A stretch of DNA of 64,000 bases from Micromonospora halotolerans (GTDB lineage Bacteria; Actinomycetota; Actinomycetes; Mycobacteriales; Micromonosporaceae): the NCBI RefSeq assembly GCF_032108445.1, contig NZ_CP134876.1, forward strand, positions 1,550,001-1,614,000, in the 5' to 3' direction. Of the stretch, positions 1 to 8,307 are shown in pieces. How positions within the stretch are numbered: the first letter of the stretch is position 1; each line of letters starts with the position of its first letter. Under the pieces are notes generated by a model. It did not search any database and was not told where the DNA came from. It was given only the letters and a program-made list of their open reading frames with translations. The translations under genes were made by a program, and so were the position numbers.

Positions 1-1
1 C

Positions 2-430
2 GGCGCGGCCGCCGTGGTGATCATGAGCGCCCAGCGGGCGCAGGAGCTGGGGCTCACCCCGCTGGCCCGGATCATCTCCACCGGCGTCACCGCGCTCTCC
101 CCGGAGATCATGGGCCTGGGCCCGGTCGAGGCGTCCCGCCAGGCGCTCAAGCGGGCCGGCATGACCATCGACGACGTCGACCTGGTCGAGATCAACGAGG
201 CGTTCGCCGCCCAGGTGATCCCGTCCTACCGGCAGCTCGGCATCCCCGAGGAGAAGTTGAACGTGATGGGCGGCGCCATCGCCGTCGGCCACCCGTTCGG
301 CATGAGCGGCGCCCGGATCACCGGCACCCTGCTCAACGCGCTGGAGTGGCATGACAAGACCATCGGTCTGGAGACCATGTGCGTCGGCGGCGGCCAGGGC
401 ATGGCCATGGTGCTCGAACGCCTGAACTGA
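2..430 (+). CDS. Acetyl-CoA acetyltransferase (thiolase), 3' part
   Basis: C-terminal part of a thiolase that condenses or cleaves acyl-CoA thioesters; the 5' end lies outside the window and the reading frame is open from base 2. Counting from the GTG at 14, the fragment shows NEAF at residues 61-64, the GHP motif with the catalytic histidine at 92-94, and the C-terminal CVGGGQG loop with the acid/base cysteine at 123. These are the standard C-terminal thiolase signatures. The substrate (acetoacetyl-CoA or longer beta-ketoacyl-CoA) cannot be decided from this part. The next gene begins 40 bases downstream on the same strand and is functionally unrelated. Confidence 0.93.
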   Translation, partial: GAAAVVIMSAQRAQELGLTPLARIISTGVTALSPEIMGLGPVEASRQALKRAGMTIDDVDLVEINEAFAAQVIPSYRQLGIPEEKLNVMGGAIAVGHPFGMSGARITGTLLNALEWHDKTIGLETMCVGGGQGMAMVLERLN

Positions 431-470
431 GGCCGGTTCCCCGACGCCGGGGCCGGGTACGGGAGGCGCC

Positions 471-1940
471 ATGGCGACCGTCGTGGAACGCGAACGCAAG
501 TACTCCGGCGACGAGGGATTCCGGCTGCCCGACCTGACCGGGTGCGGTGGCGTCGCGACGACGTCCGACGCCACCGCCCTCGACCTGGACGCGGTCTACT
601 GGGACACCGCCGACCTCCGGCTGGCCCGCAGCGGCTACGCGCTGCGGCGGCGGACCGGCGGGCACGACGCGGGCTGGCACCTCAAGGTGGGTGCGGTCGG
701 CGGCGCGCGCACCGAGCACCAGTTCCCGGCCGGGCCGGAGGACGCCGGGCCGCCGCCCGAGCTGGTGGCGCTCTTCCGTGGCGCGTCCCGTGGCCGCCCG
801 GTCGCGCCGGCCGCGCGGGTCGTCACCCGCCGCCGGGAACGCCGCCTGCTCGACGCGGCGGGCCGCCCGCTGGCCGAGGTGGCCGAGGACGACGTCCACG
901 CCGAGGACCTGGTGAGCGGCGAGCGGCAGGCCTGGCACGAGTTGGAGGTCGAGCTGGTCGAGGGCGACGAGGCGCTGCTCGACGCGGTGGACGGGCGGCT
1001 GCGCGCCGCGGGCGCCCGGACGGTGCCGGTCTCGAAGTCGCACCGCGCCGTGGGCGGCCGACTCGCCGCCATCCGGCCGGCGCCCGCCGACCCGGCGGCC
1101 GCGCCGGTGGTCGACTACCTCACCGCCCAGCGCGACACGCTGATCGGCCACCACGCCGGCGCGCTCGGCGGCGACGAGGACGCCGTGCACGACATGCGGG
1201 TGGCCGTCCGCCGGCTCCGCTCCACGCTGCGCACCTTCCGTGGGCTGTGGGACCGGGCGGAGAGCGAGCAGGTACGGGCGGAGCTGCGCTGGCTGGGCGC
1301 GCGGCTCGGGCCGGTCCGGGACGTCCAGGTGATGGCCGCCCGGCTGGCCGGCGCGGTGCACGCGGAACCCGCGGAGCTGGTGCTCGGCCCGGTGCCGGCG
1401 CGATTCGCCGAGCGGTTCGCCGCCGACATGGCCACCGCCCTCGACGGGCTGCGCGCCGCGCTCGGCTCCGACCGCTACACCGACCTGCTGCGCCGCCTGG
1501 ACGCGCTGGTGGAGGGACCGACCGCGCGTGAGGTGCGGCGCCGCTGGGTGACCCGGCGGGTGCGCCGGGCGGTGACCCGCTTCGACGAGCGGCTGGACCG
1601 GGCGCTGGCCGACGGCGGGAGCGACGACACCGCGCTGCACGAGGCGCGCAAGGCGGGCAAGCGGGCCCGGTACGCCGTCGAGGTGCGCAAACCCGCCGCG
1701 AAGCTGGTGGACCGGTTCAAGGACCTCCAGGAGGCGCTCGGCGCGCACCAGGACTCGGTGGTGACCCGGGAGGTGCTGCGCGAGCAGGCGCTGCGGGCGT
1801 ACGCCGACGGCGAGAACACGTTCACCTACGGCCTGCTGCACGCCCGGCAGGCCGCGCTGGCCGACCGGGCCGGGCCGGCGCTGGCGAAGGCGCGCGACCG
1901 GGCCCGCCGCCGGAAGGTGCGGCGCTGGCTGACGGGGTGA
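471..1940 (+). CDS. CYTH and CHAD domain-containing protein
   Basis: 489 residues. The N-terminal CYTH (triphosphate tunnel) domain spans about 1-200 and opens with the ExExK motif at residues 6-10 (ERERK). A CHAD domain follows from about 213 to 480, rich in His and Arg, with an [12 protein letters not shown] helix near 240 and a second [11 protein letters not shown] helix near 390. CHAD domains bind inorganic polyphosphate and CYTH domains handle triphosphates, so a role in polyphosphate binding or triphosphate hydrolysis is likely; the real substrate is not known from sequence. A GGGAGG ribosome site sits just before the ATG. The ppx gene is 15 kb away, so no operon link exists. Confidence 0.9.
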   Translation: MATVVERERKYSGDEGFRLPDLTGCGGVATTSDATALDLDAVYWDTADLRLARSGYALRRRTGGHDAGWHLKVGAVGGARTEHQFPAGPEDAGPPPELVALFRGASRGRPVAPAARVVTRRRERRLLDAAGRPLAEVAEDDVHAEDLVSGERQAWHELEVELVEGDEALLDAVDGRLRAAGARTVPVSKSHRAVGGRLAAIRPAPADPAAAPVVDYLTAQRDTLIGHHAGALGGDEDAVHDMRVAVRRLRSTLRTFRGLWDRAESEQVRAELRWLGARLGPVRDVQVMAARLAGAVHAEPAELVLGPVPARFAERFAADMATALDGLRAALGSDRYTDLLRRLDALVEGPTAREVRRRWVTRRVRRAVTRFDERLDRALADGGSDDTALHEARKAGKRARYAVEVRKPAAKLVDRFKDLQEALGAHQDSVVTREVLREQALRAYADGENTFTYGLLHARQAALADRAGPALAKARDRARRRKVRRWLTG

Positions 1941-1947
1941 CCGCCGG

Positions 1948-2268
1948 CTAGAGCGCGGACCGGGTCCGGGCGACCGCGGTGGCCGCCTCGGCCAGCACGG
2001 GCTCCGGCGCGCCGGCCGCCAGCAGGTCGGCGGCGACCACCCGGAGCTGATCGGGCAGGGCCAGGTCGCTGGGCAGGCGGGGCACCTCGCGCCGCGGCTC
2101 CCCCTCGGCGTCGGCCGCCAGGTTGGCGATCTCCTGGACCAGCTTGTGCACCAGGTCGGCGCGGGACACGTTGCCGCCCTCGGCCGCCGCCGACCAGCGC
2201 GGCTGCTCCCAGTGCCCGACCTGTCGGACCAGCAGTGTCACGGCCCGGTCCAGTTCCGCTGCGCTCAT
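1948..2268 (-). CDS. Conserved hypothetical protein, 106 aa
   Basis: A small, soluble, mostly helical protein rich in Ala, Glu and Arg, with no signal peptide or membrane segment and no domain I recognise. The start is the ATG at 2268; a longer upstream reading is possible but would run through the repeat at 2285-2396. It ends 7 bases from the convergent CYTH-CHAD gene. The motif ADLVHKLVQEIANL in the middle looks like an amphipathic helix. The gene lies immediately downstream of the repeat element that separates it from the Bax-inhibitor-like gene, so the two could share a transcript. Function unknown. Confidence 0.75.
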   Translation of the reverse strand: MSAAELDRAVTLLVRQVGHWEQPRWSAAAEGGNVSRADLVHKLVQEIANLAADAEGEPRREVPRLPSDLALPDQLRVVAADLLAAGAPEPVLAEAATAVARTRSAL

Positions 2269-2284
2269 CGCGGCCGAGTCTACG

Positions 2285-2396
2285 ACGGCTCCAGGTCGCG
2301 GTGCGGCGGCAGACCGGCCTTCATCCGGACCGGAGCGCCGCCTGGCGGCGCGGAGGCCGAATGATGGCCGCCAGCCGAGCTGGCGTTGTCGTACGG
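2285..2396 (-). repeat. Structured interspersed repeat, copy 1
   Basis: About 112 bp that recurs at 60228-60340 with about 88% identity (13 or so substitutions and one 1-bp indel by hand alignment). On the minus strand it starts at the base after the stop codon of the gene at 2397-3155 and ends 16 bases before the next start at 2268. It contains two hairpins: GCCAGC-TCG-GCTGGC, and GCGCCGCC-A-GGCGGCGC, the latter flanked by outer arms TCATTCGG and CCGGATGA. Both copies have the same orientation relative to their neighbouring genes. Confidence 0.85.
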
Positions 2397-3155
2397 TCAG
2401 CGGCGGACATAGCTGAGCAGGCGCAGGATCTGCCAGTACAGGAAGATCAACCCGACCAGCAGGCCGAAGGCGCAGAACCAGGCGTACCGGCGGGGCAGGC
2501 CGTTGCGGGCGGACCGCTCGACCAGGTCGAAGTCGAGCACGAAGCTGAGCGCCCCGGCGATGATCGCGACCACCGAGAAGAGGTACGGCAGCCAGCCGAC
2601 CCGCGCGCTGAGGCTGTAGACCTCGACGCCCTGCCGCCCGGTGAACAGGTAGGTGACCAGGTTGACGAGGCCGATCGCCACGATGCCGATGAGCGTGCCG
2701 ACGACCAGGCGGGCCAGCCGCGGGGTGGCCCGGATCAGCCGGGCCCGGTAGAGCAGCGCCATGCCGAGGAAAACCCCGAAGGTGCCGATCACCGCCTGCG
2801 CCACGATGCCCGGGTAGACGAGTTCGAAGGCGCGGCTGGCCACGCCGAGCAGCAGCCCCTGGAGCACCGCGTACCCGACGATCAGCGGCGGGTTGGTGAG
2901 CTGCTTCAGCGAGATGACCAGCACGAGCGCCAGGCTGGCCAGGGCGCTGCCGGCGAGCGCCGCGGAGATCCACGCGGCCTGCGGCACGAGCACCCACGCC
3001 ACCGCCGCGGTGACGCCGGTGAGCAGCAGCAGGCCGACCGTCCGGCTGACCACGTCGGCCACCGTCATGGTGTCGGCGGCGCCCGCGCCGAGCACCTGCC
3101 GCTCGGTCCGGCCGACGTCGTCCAGCCGGTCCAGCACCGGGTTGGCACTGCGCAC
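2397..3155 (-). CDS. Bax inhibitor-1/YccA family membrane protein (first paralogue)
   Basis: 252 residues from a GTG at 3155, which has GAGGAGG 6 bases upstream; a further in-frame start at 3191 lacks this. About seven hydrophobic segments fill the protein from residue 40 on, and the N-terminal SANPVL..L motif matches the neighbouring paralogue (TSNPVLARLG). BI-1/YccA proteins are pH-sensitive calcium-leak channels in characterised bacterial members; the physiological role in actinobacteria is not settled. It lies 127 bases downstream of a second family member on the same strand, with a terminator hairpin between them. The structured repeat begins right at its stop codon. Confidence 0.9.
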   Translation of the reverse strand: MRSANPVLDRLDDVGRTERQVLGAGAADTMTVADVVSRTVGLLLLTGVTAAVAWVLVPQAAWISAALAGSALASLALVLVISLKQLTNPPLIVGYAVLQGLLLGVASRAFELVYPGIVAQAVIGTFGVFLGMALLYRARLIRATPRLARLVVGTLIGIVAIGLVNLVTYLFTGRQGVEVYSLSARVGWLPYLFSVVAIIAGALSFVLDFDLVERSARNGLPRRYAWFCAFGLLVGLIFLYWQILRLLSYVRR

Positions 3156-3227
3156 CGCGACCTCCTCGCGCCGACGTACCCCGGCTCCCACTCTGCCCCG
3201 GGCGGCCCGGCGGCGGCGGGCAAACGA

Positions 3228-3262
3228 CGACGCCCGCCGCCGCGGGAGCGGCTGGCGGGCGT
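3228..3262 (-). terminator. Rho-independent-type hairpin after the second Bax inhibitor gene
   Basis: Perfect 11-bp arms CGACGCCCGCC (3228-3238) and GGCGGGCGTCG (3252-3262) with a 13-base loop, 21 bases past the stop codon at 3283. There is no T-run, which is usual for high-GC actinobacteria. Confidence 0.7.
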
Positions 3263-3282
3263 CGCAGGTCGGGCGGGGTTGG

Positions 3283-4125
3283 TCAGTCGTCGCCCTGGAA
3301 GTAGCTGAGCAGCCGGAGGATCTCCAGGTAGAGCCAGACCAGGCCGACCACGATGCCGAACGCGGCGGTCCAGGAGTAGCGCTGCGGGAGCCCCATCCGG
3401 ACGCCCTCCTCGATCTCCGCGAAGTTGAGCACGAAGCTCAGCGCGGCGACCACGATGCAGACCAGGCTGAAGCCGATGGCGAGCGGGCTGCCGTCCCGGA
3501 GGTGGGTGTTGACGCCGAAGAGCGCGAGCACCAGGTTGATCAGCATGACGCCGAAGAGACCCGCGATGATCGCCACCATGATCCGGGCGAACTTCGGCGT
3601 GGCCCGGATGATCCGCGCCTTGTAGATCACGGCCATCAGGAAGAAGACGCCGAAGGTGGCGACGACGGCCTGGAGCACGATGCCGTCGTAGAGCGTGTCG
3701 AACGTCTTGCTCACCATGCCGACGAAGACGCCCTCGACGATCGAGTACGCCACCACGAGCGCCGGGTTGGCCATCCGGGAGAACGAGATGACCAGGCCGA
3801 GGACCAGACCGACCACCGCGGCGCCGATCCAGGCGACGCCGGTCAGGGCGTCCGGCACGAGCACCCAGGCCGCGGCGGCGGAGGCGCCGAGGATGCCGAG
3901 CATCAGCACCGTCTTGACGACCACGTCGTCGAGGGTCATCGGGGTCACGGTGGGCGGGGCCGCCGGGAAGCCGTGCCCGGTGGGGTACGGCTGCTGCTGC
4001 GGGTACTGCGGGTACTGCTGGGGGTATCCGGGCTGACCGTACGGCCCGGGCTGGGCGTACCCGGCCGCCCGCTCCCGCTCAGCCGCCTGGCCGAGCCGGG
4101 CGAGCACCGGGTTCGAGGTCTTCAC
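3283..4125 (-). CDS. Bax inhibitor-1/YccA family membrane protein (second paralogue)
   Basis: 280 residues from a GTG at 4125 with GGGAGG 8 bases upstream. Residues about 15-60 form a soluble tail rich in Pro, Tyr, Gln and Gly (repeated YPQ and PYG units), then about seven membrane segments typical of BI-1/YccA. The tail is absent from the tandem paralogue at 2397-3155, and proline/tyrosine-rich tails of this kind often mediate protein contacts, though that is inference here. The tRNA-Leu gene lies 105 bases upstream on the same strand, so read-through from the tRNA promoter is possible. Confidence 0.9.
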   Translation of the reverse strand: MKTSNPVLARLGQAAERERAAGYAQPGPYGQPGYPQQYPQYPQQQPYPTGHGFPAAPPTVTPMTLDDVVVKTVLMLGILGASAAAAWVLVPDALTGVAWIGAAVVGLVLGLVISFSRMANPALVVAYSIVEGVFVGMVSKTFDTLYDGIVLQAVVATFGVFFLMAVIYKARIIRATPKFARIMVAIIAGLFGVMLINLVLALFGVNTHLRDGSPLAIGFSLVCIVVAALSFVLNFAEIEEGVRMGLPQRYSWTAAFGIVVGLVWLYLEILRLLSYFQGDD

Positions 4126-4230
4126 TTCTCAGGCCTCCCTCAGGGGGTCGATGCACGTGAACGTGCCTCTCCAGGGTAAACGGGGGGGCAACGCCGCGCG
4201 CCGCGCGAAGCTGTGGGAAAGCTGAGAGTG

Positions 4231-4314
4231 TGGTGCCCGGGGCGGGGGTCGAACCCGCACGCCTCTCGGCAGCCGCTTTTAAGGCGGCCGTGTCTGCCGT
4301 TCCACCACCCGGGC
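4231..4314 (-). tRNA. bldA: tRNA-Leu, anticodon UAA (bldA type)
   Basis: Read on the minus strand the gene starts GCCCGGG and ends CCCGGGC-A-CCA, so the 7-bp acceptor stem pairs perfectly and the CCA end is encoded (4231-4233). The anticodon stem GCCGC/GCGGC encloses the loop CUUAAAA, giving anticodon UAA. A long variable arm (CUGCCGAGAGGCGU region) and GGUUCGA in the T-loop fit a type II leucine tRNA. It decodes UUA, the rarest codon in such genomes; in Streptomyces this tRNA is BldA, which gates translation of TTA-containing developmental and antibiotic genes. Confidence 0.96.
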
Positions 4315-4403
4315 GGGTGACACCGGCGCGTCGACACGCGGCGGTGCAGATCTCACCGTAGCGGCTGCGTCGCGGCCTGGCGTACCCCGCTGGGCCCGGC
4401 CGA

Positions 4404-4416
4404 TATGGTCGAGGCC
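4404..4416 (+). promoter_or_regulatory. Leaderless-type promoter -10 box
   Basis: TATGGT at 4404-4409, then 7 bases, then the GTG at 4417. The spacing places the transcription start at or next to the start codon. Confidence 0.55.
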
Positions 4417-6246
4417 GTGACCAGCGCCGCCCGCACGGCCCCCGGGCCCGACCGCGACCAGGCAGTTCGCCTCGACCCGGCGACCCGCCCGGGCCGGGCG
4501 GCCCGGCTGCTGGCCGCCGGCCGCCGGCATCGCGCGGACCTGCTGGTCGGCCTGCTCTTCGCCGCGCTCGCCGGCTGGCTCACCCACGGGCTGTGGCCGG
4601 CGCCCGGGCAGCGGATGCTCGCCCTCAACCCGGCCGACCAGACCCTCTACGAGTGGTTCCTGGCCGTCGACTCGCGTGCCCTGCTCGGCGACTTCGGTCT
4701 GATCACCGACCGGCTCAACGCGCCGGACGGGCTGAACCTCATGACCAACACCACGGTCATCGCGCTCGGCGTGCTGCTCGCCCCGGTCACCCTCGCCCTC
4801 GGGGCGCCTGTCACCTTCGCCCTGCTGGCCGCGGCCAACCTGGCCGGCACGGCGCTGGCCTGGTACCTGCTCCTGAACCGGACGCTGCGGGCCCGCCGGC
4901 TCGCCGCCGGGCTCGGCGCGGCGCTCTGCGGCTTCGGCCCGGGCATGGTCTCGCAGAGCAACGCGCACCTGCACATGACCGCCCAGTGGCTGGTCCCCGT
5001 GATCGTCTGGCTGGTGGTCCGGCTGCTCCGGGCCGCCGACCCGGCCGGCCGCCCGGACGGCCCGGACCGCCGCCGGCTGGCCACCTCGGCGCTCGGGCTG
5101 GCCACGGCCGTCACCTTCCAGGTCTTCGTCGGCGAGGAGGTGCTCTTCCTCACGGCGCTCACCCTGCTCGTCATGGCCGTCGCGTACGGGCTGGCCGACC
5201 AGGCGCTGCTGCGCCGGGCGCTGCGCGGCTTCGCGGGCGGGCTGATGTGCGCCGCCGGGCTGGCCCTGCTCGTGCTGGCGTACCCGCTGTGGCTGCAGTT
5301 CGCCGGGCCGCAGGGTGTCTCGGACGGGATGTTCAGCCCGCACTACTTCTCGGCCGACCTGACCAGCTGGACCCGGCTCTCCCCGTTGTCGGTGCTGGGC
5401 GGGGCCGGCGCGTTCCGGCTGACCACCGGCCCGGCCGAGTTCAACGGCTTCCTGGGCTGGCCGCTGGTGCTGGTGGCCGCCGGCTGCGCGGTCTGGCTGG
5501 GCCGGCGCGCCCTGGTCGTCGCCTGCCTCGCCGGGGCGCTGGTCATGGCGGCGCTCTCGCTCGGCCCCGAGGTGGTCGTCGGCGGGGAGCGGACCGGGGT
5601 GCCCGGCCCGTACGCCCTGCTGGCCGGCCTGCCGGTGGTGGACAGCGCGCTGCCGATGCGGTTCGGCCTGGCGGTGCTGCCGCTGGTGGGGACGGTGCTC
5701 ACGCTGGCCGTGCACCGGGCGCTGGGCGAGCCGGGGCCGGCCCGCCGGCTGGTCCCCGTCGCGGTCGGCGCGGCCCTGCTCAGCGTCTTCCCCGCGCCGC
5801 TGCCCACCACCGACCGGCCGCCGCTGCCGGAGTTCGTCACCGGCGGGCACTGGCGGCAGTGCGTACGCCCGGGCGGGGTGCTGGTGCCGGTGCCCACGGC
5901 CACCCCGAAGGACCCCTGGCCGATGCGCTGGGGCACCGCCGCCGACGCCGCCTTCGGCATGCCGGAGGGCTTCTTCATCGGCCCGTACGGCCGCAACGGC
6001 TCGGCCACCATGGGCACGTACCAGCGCCCCACCTCCGCCCTGCTGGCCGACGCGGCCAGACGGGGGGTGGGGCCGGCGGTCGGCGACCGGCAGCGCCGGC
6101 AGGCCGCCCGGGACATCGAGTTCTGGGGCGCCTCCTGCGTGGCGCTCACCGACGACGCGCCGCACGCCGAGACCCTGCGCCGGACCCTGGAGCAGCTCTT
6201 CGGCCCCGGCACCCGGATCGCCGACGCCTGGACCTGGCGGTTCTGA
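4417..6246 (+). CDS. Large polytopic membrane protein, possible GT-C-type glycosyltransferase
   Basis: About 609 residues with roughly 10-12 hydrophobic segments from residue 40 to 450 and a soluble C-terminal region of about 150 residues. Between the first two membrane segments lies an acidic loop with DQTLYEWFLAVDSRAL, and a QSNAHLHM loop follows later. Large multi-spanning proteins with acidic residues in the first external loop resemble GT-C fold lipid-phosphosugar glycosyltransferases, but I see no decisive motif, so this is a suggestion only. The GTG at 4417 is preferred over the ATG at 4405 because a TANNNT box lies 7 bases before it. Gene convergent with ndh, with a shared terminator. 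Confidence 0.75.
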   Translation: MTSAARTAPGPDRDQAVRLDPATRPGRAARLLAAGRRHRADLLVGLLFAALAGWLTHGLWPAPGQRMLALNPADQTLYEWFLAVDSRALLGDFGLITDRLNAPDGLNLMTNTTVIALGVLLAPVTLALGAPVTFALLAAANLAGTALAWYLLLNRTLRARRLAAGLGAALCGFGPGMVSQSNAHLHMTAQWLVPVIVWLVVRLLRAADPAGRPDGPDRRRLATSALGLATAVTFQVFVGEEVLFLTALTLLVMAVAYGLADQALLRRALRGFAGGLMCAAGLALLVLAYPLWLQFAGPQGVSDGMFSPHYFSADLTSWTRLSPLSVLGGAGAFRLTTGPAEFNGFLGWPLVLVAAGCAVWLGRRALVVACLAGALVMAALSLGPEVVVGGERTGVPGPYALLAGLPVVDSALPMRFGLAVLPLVGTVLTLAVHRALGEPGPARRLVPVAVGAALLSVFPAPLPTTDRPPLPEFVTGGHWRQCVRPGGVLVPVPTATPKDPWPMRWGTAADAAFGMPEGFFIGPYGRNGSATMGTYQRPTSALLADAARRGVGPAVGDRQRRQAARDIEFWGASCVALTDDAPHAETLRRTLEQLFGPGTRIADAWTWRF

Positions 6247-6260
6247 CCCCGGACACGGCG

Positions 6261-6290
6261 AAGGGCCCCTCCCGTGCGGGAAGGGCCCTT
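6261..6290. terminator. Bidirectional terminator hairpin
   Basis: Outer arms AAGGGCCC (6261-6268) and GGGCCCTT (6283-6290) with an inner CCCG-TG-CGGG stem. Terminal A and T pairs work on both strands, fitting the convergent genes that end at 6246 and 6301. Confidence 0.8.
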
Positions 6291-6300
6291 TCCGGTCGTC

Positions 6301-7632
6301 TCAGACGCGCGCGCCGACCGGCGGCGCGGACGCCTCGGCGAACTCCTCGCGCGGGTCGTGCAGCTGGCCGAGGGCGACCACCTCGCGCTTGAGGAAGAAC
6401 GCCAGCGTCCAGTCGACCACGACCCGGACCTTGCGGTTGAACGACGGGATCCGCGACATGTGGTACGTGCGGTGCATGAACCAGGCCGGCCAGCCGGTCA
6501 TCTTCACGCCGTAGACCTGGGCCACGCCCTTGTGCAGGCCGAGGCTGGCGACGCTGCCCGCGTGCTTGTGCTTGTAGTCGACCGGCTCGCGCCCGCGGAT
6601 CACGTTCACGATGTTGTCGGCCATCCGGGCGGCCTGCCGGACCGCGTGCTGCGCGCTGGGCGAGCAGAAGTTGCCCGGCTCCTTGGTCAGGTCCGGCACC
6701 GCGGCGCAGTCGCCGGCGCTCCACGCGCCCTCGACCACCCGGTCGCCGTCCACGATCTGGAGGGTGGGCAGGCAGGTGACGCGGCGCCGCTCGTCCCGCG
6801 GGAAGTCCGTCGCGTCCAGCATCGGCGACGGCTTGACGCCCGCCGTCCAGACGATCGTGTCGGACGGGAAGGTCGACCCGTCGGAGAGCTTCGCGACCCC
6901 GTCGACGCAGGACTCCAGCCGGGTGTCCAGGCGGATGTCCATGTTCCGCTTGAGCAGCTCCTGCACCGTGTAGGCGCCCATGTCGCGGTCGACCTCGGGC
7001 AGCACCCGCTGGGTGGCTTCGACCAGCACCCAGCGCATGTCCTCCGGCTTCAGCTCCGGGTAGTAGCGCAGCGCGTCCCGGGCCATGTCCTCCATCTCGG
7101 CGAGCGCCTCGATGCCGGCGTAACCACCGCCGACGAAGACGAAGGTCAGCGCGCGGCTGCGCACGTCCGGGTCCGTCGTCGCGGCCGCCACGTCGAGCCG
7201 GTCCAGCACGTGGTTGCGCAGGAAGATGGCCTCACCGATGGTCTTGAACCCGATACCGTGCTCGTGCAGGCCGGGAATCGGCAGGGTGCGGGAGACCGAG
7301 CCGGGGGCGACCACCACGTGGTCGTACCGGATCTCCCGGGTCGGGCCGCTGATCGGCTGCACGACCGCGGTCTTCCGGTCGTGGTCGATCCGGGTGACCG
7401 TGCCGGCCACGACCGTGCACTTGCGCAACTCCCGCCGCAGCGGCACCACAGCGTGCCGCGGGGAGATGTTGCCCGCCGAAGCCTCCGGGAGGAACGGCTG
7501 GTAGGTCATGTGCGGCTGCGGGTCGACGACGATGACCTCGGCCTCACGGGAGCTCAGCTTCTTGGACAGGCGCAGAGCGGCGTACAGGCCCACGTGCCCG
7601 GCACCCACGACAAGGATCCGCTTCGGATTCAC
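6301..7632 (-). CDS. ndh: Type II NADH dehydrogenase (NAD(P)/FAD-dependent)
   Basis: 443 residues. A Rossmann GxGxxG motif at residues 10-15 (GAGHVG) binds FAD, a second nucleotide site appears as VGGGYAGIE near 165-175, and the FAD-contact motif SAGDCAAVPD lies in the third quarter. The C-terminal 60 residues carry the amphipathic/hydrophobic helix (MTGWPAWFMHRTYH) that attaches NDH-2 enzymes to the inner face of the membrane. The enzyme passes electrons from NADH to menaquinone without pumping protons. The start is a GTG at 7632. A TGTG-N6-CACA dyad lies about 53 bases upstream. It could equally be a related sulfide:quinone-type oxidoreductase, but the overall pattern favours NDH-2. Confidence 0.9.
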   Translation of the reverse strand: MNPKRILVVGAGHVGLYAALRLSKKLSSREAEVIVVDPQPHMTYQPFLPEASAGNISPRHAVVPLRRELRKCTVVAGTVTRIDHDRKTAVVQPISGPTREIRYDHVVVAPGSVSRTLPIPGLHEHGIGFKTIGEAIFLRNHVLDRLDVAAATTDPDVRSRALTFVFVGGGYAGIEALAEMEDMARDALRYYPELKPEDMRWVLVEATQRVLPEVDRDMGAYTVQELLKRNMDIRLDTRLESCVDGVAKLSDGSTFPSDTIVWTAGVKPSPMLDATDFPRDERRRVTCLPTLQIVDGDRVVEGAWSAGDCAAVPDLTKEPGNFCSPSAQHAVRQAARMADNIVNVIRGREPVDYKHKHAGSVASLGLHKGVAQVYGVKMTGWPAWFMHRTYHMSRIPSFNRKVRVVVDWTLAFFLKREVVALGQLHDPREEFAEASAPPVGARV

Positions 7633-7684
7633 GTCATCTATCTTTCCCCGGGCGGCTCGGGTAATCCCGATCGAGACCCCCTTC

Positions 7685-7698
7685 TGTGACGGAGCACA
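7685..7698 (-). promoter_or_regulatory. TGTG-N6-CACA dyad upstream of ndh
   Basis: TGTG at 7685-7688 and CACA at 7695-7698. It resembles a Crp or Rex half-site pair, but both families usually have 8 bases between these tetramers, not 6, so the identity of any regulator is open. Confidence 0.3.
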
Positions 7699-7734
7699 AC
7701 CCCTGTGACCTGCGCAACTTCCCGGGAAGTCCCG

Positions 7735-8307
7735 CTATCTGCGACGCAGGAGCCAGGCCAGCAGGCCGCTGAGACCCACCGCCACCAGCAGCCCGACCAC
7801 CGTGGCCACCTGGGAACCACGGTCCCCACCGACCCCACCGAGCCAGGCCAGCACGATGCCGAGCACGGCGGCGGCCAGCACCACCCCGCCGGCGCGGGCC
7901 AACCAGCGCAACACCAGATCCGGGTCGACCACCGCGTCGTAGGGCAGCAGCGCGGCCAGCGCGGCCAGCGTGTGCGCCAGGTAGAGCAGGGTGGCCACCG
8001 CGAGCAGCCGCCACAGCGCCGGCGGCCGGTCGAAGCCGAGCGTGGCGAGCAGCCAGCCGCCGACCGTGACCAGCGCCGCGAACGTCGGCCAGAGCCGGCG
8101 CGGAGCGACCGCCGGCAGCACCGCCACCACCGTGAAGGCCAGCAGCGACCGCGAGGTGAACGCCTGTGCCGGGTACGCGACCAGGAGGCCGACCAGCACG
8201 CTGAGGAAGATGCCGGCCCGCACCAGCAGCGGCGTCGGGCTGACCCGCCGGACCCCGTACCGCAGGGCACGCACCCGCTCGGTCAGCCCCTCGACAAGAT
8301 CGTTCAT
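7735..8307 (-). CDS. Membrane protein of unknown function, 190 aa
   Basis: Five to six hydrophobic segments cover most of the protein, ending in LLAWLLRRR, a cytoplasmic arginine anchor. No catalytic motif is visible. The ATG at 8307 is taken as the start; a GTG at 8316 is in frame and possible. The gene follows the DUF58 gene by 55 bases on the same strand, so it may be the last member of the MoxR-DUF58 transcription unit and might be a membrane partner of it. That role is inferred from position only. It has weak codon restrictions and ordinary GC. Confidence 0.7.
   Translation of the reverse strand: MNDLVEGLTERVRALRYGVRRVSPTPLLVRAGIFLSVLVGLLVAYPAQAFTSRSLLAFTVVAVLPAVAPRRLWPTFAALVTVGGWLLATLGFDRPPALWRLLAVATLLYLAHTLAALAALLPYDAVVDPDLVLRWLARAGGVVLAAAVLGIVLAWLGGVGGDRGSQVATVVGLLVAVGLSGLLAWLLRRR

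Noticed and set aside
4126..4230. tRNA-flanking integration site (att) of a mobile element
   Set aside because: No direct repeat of the tRNA 3' end and no integrase were found in the window.
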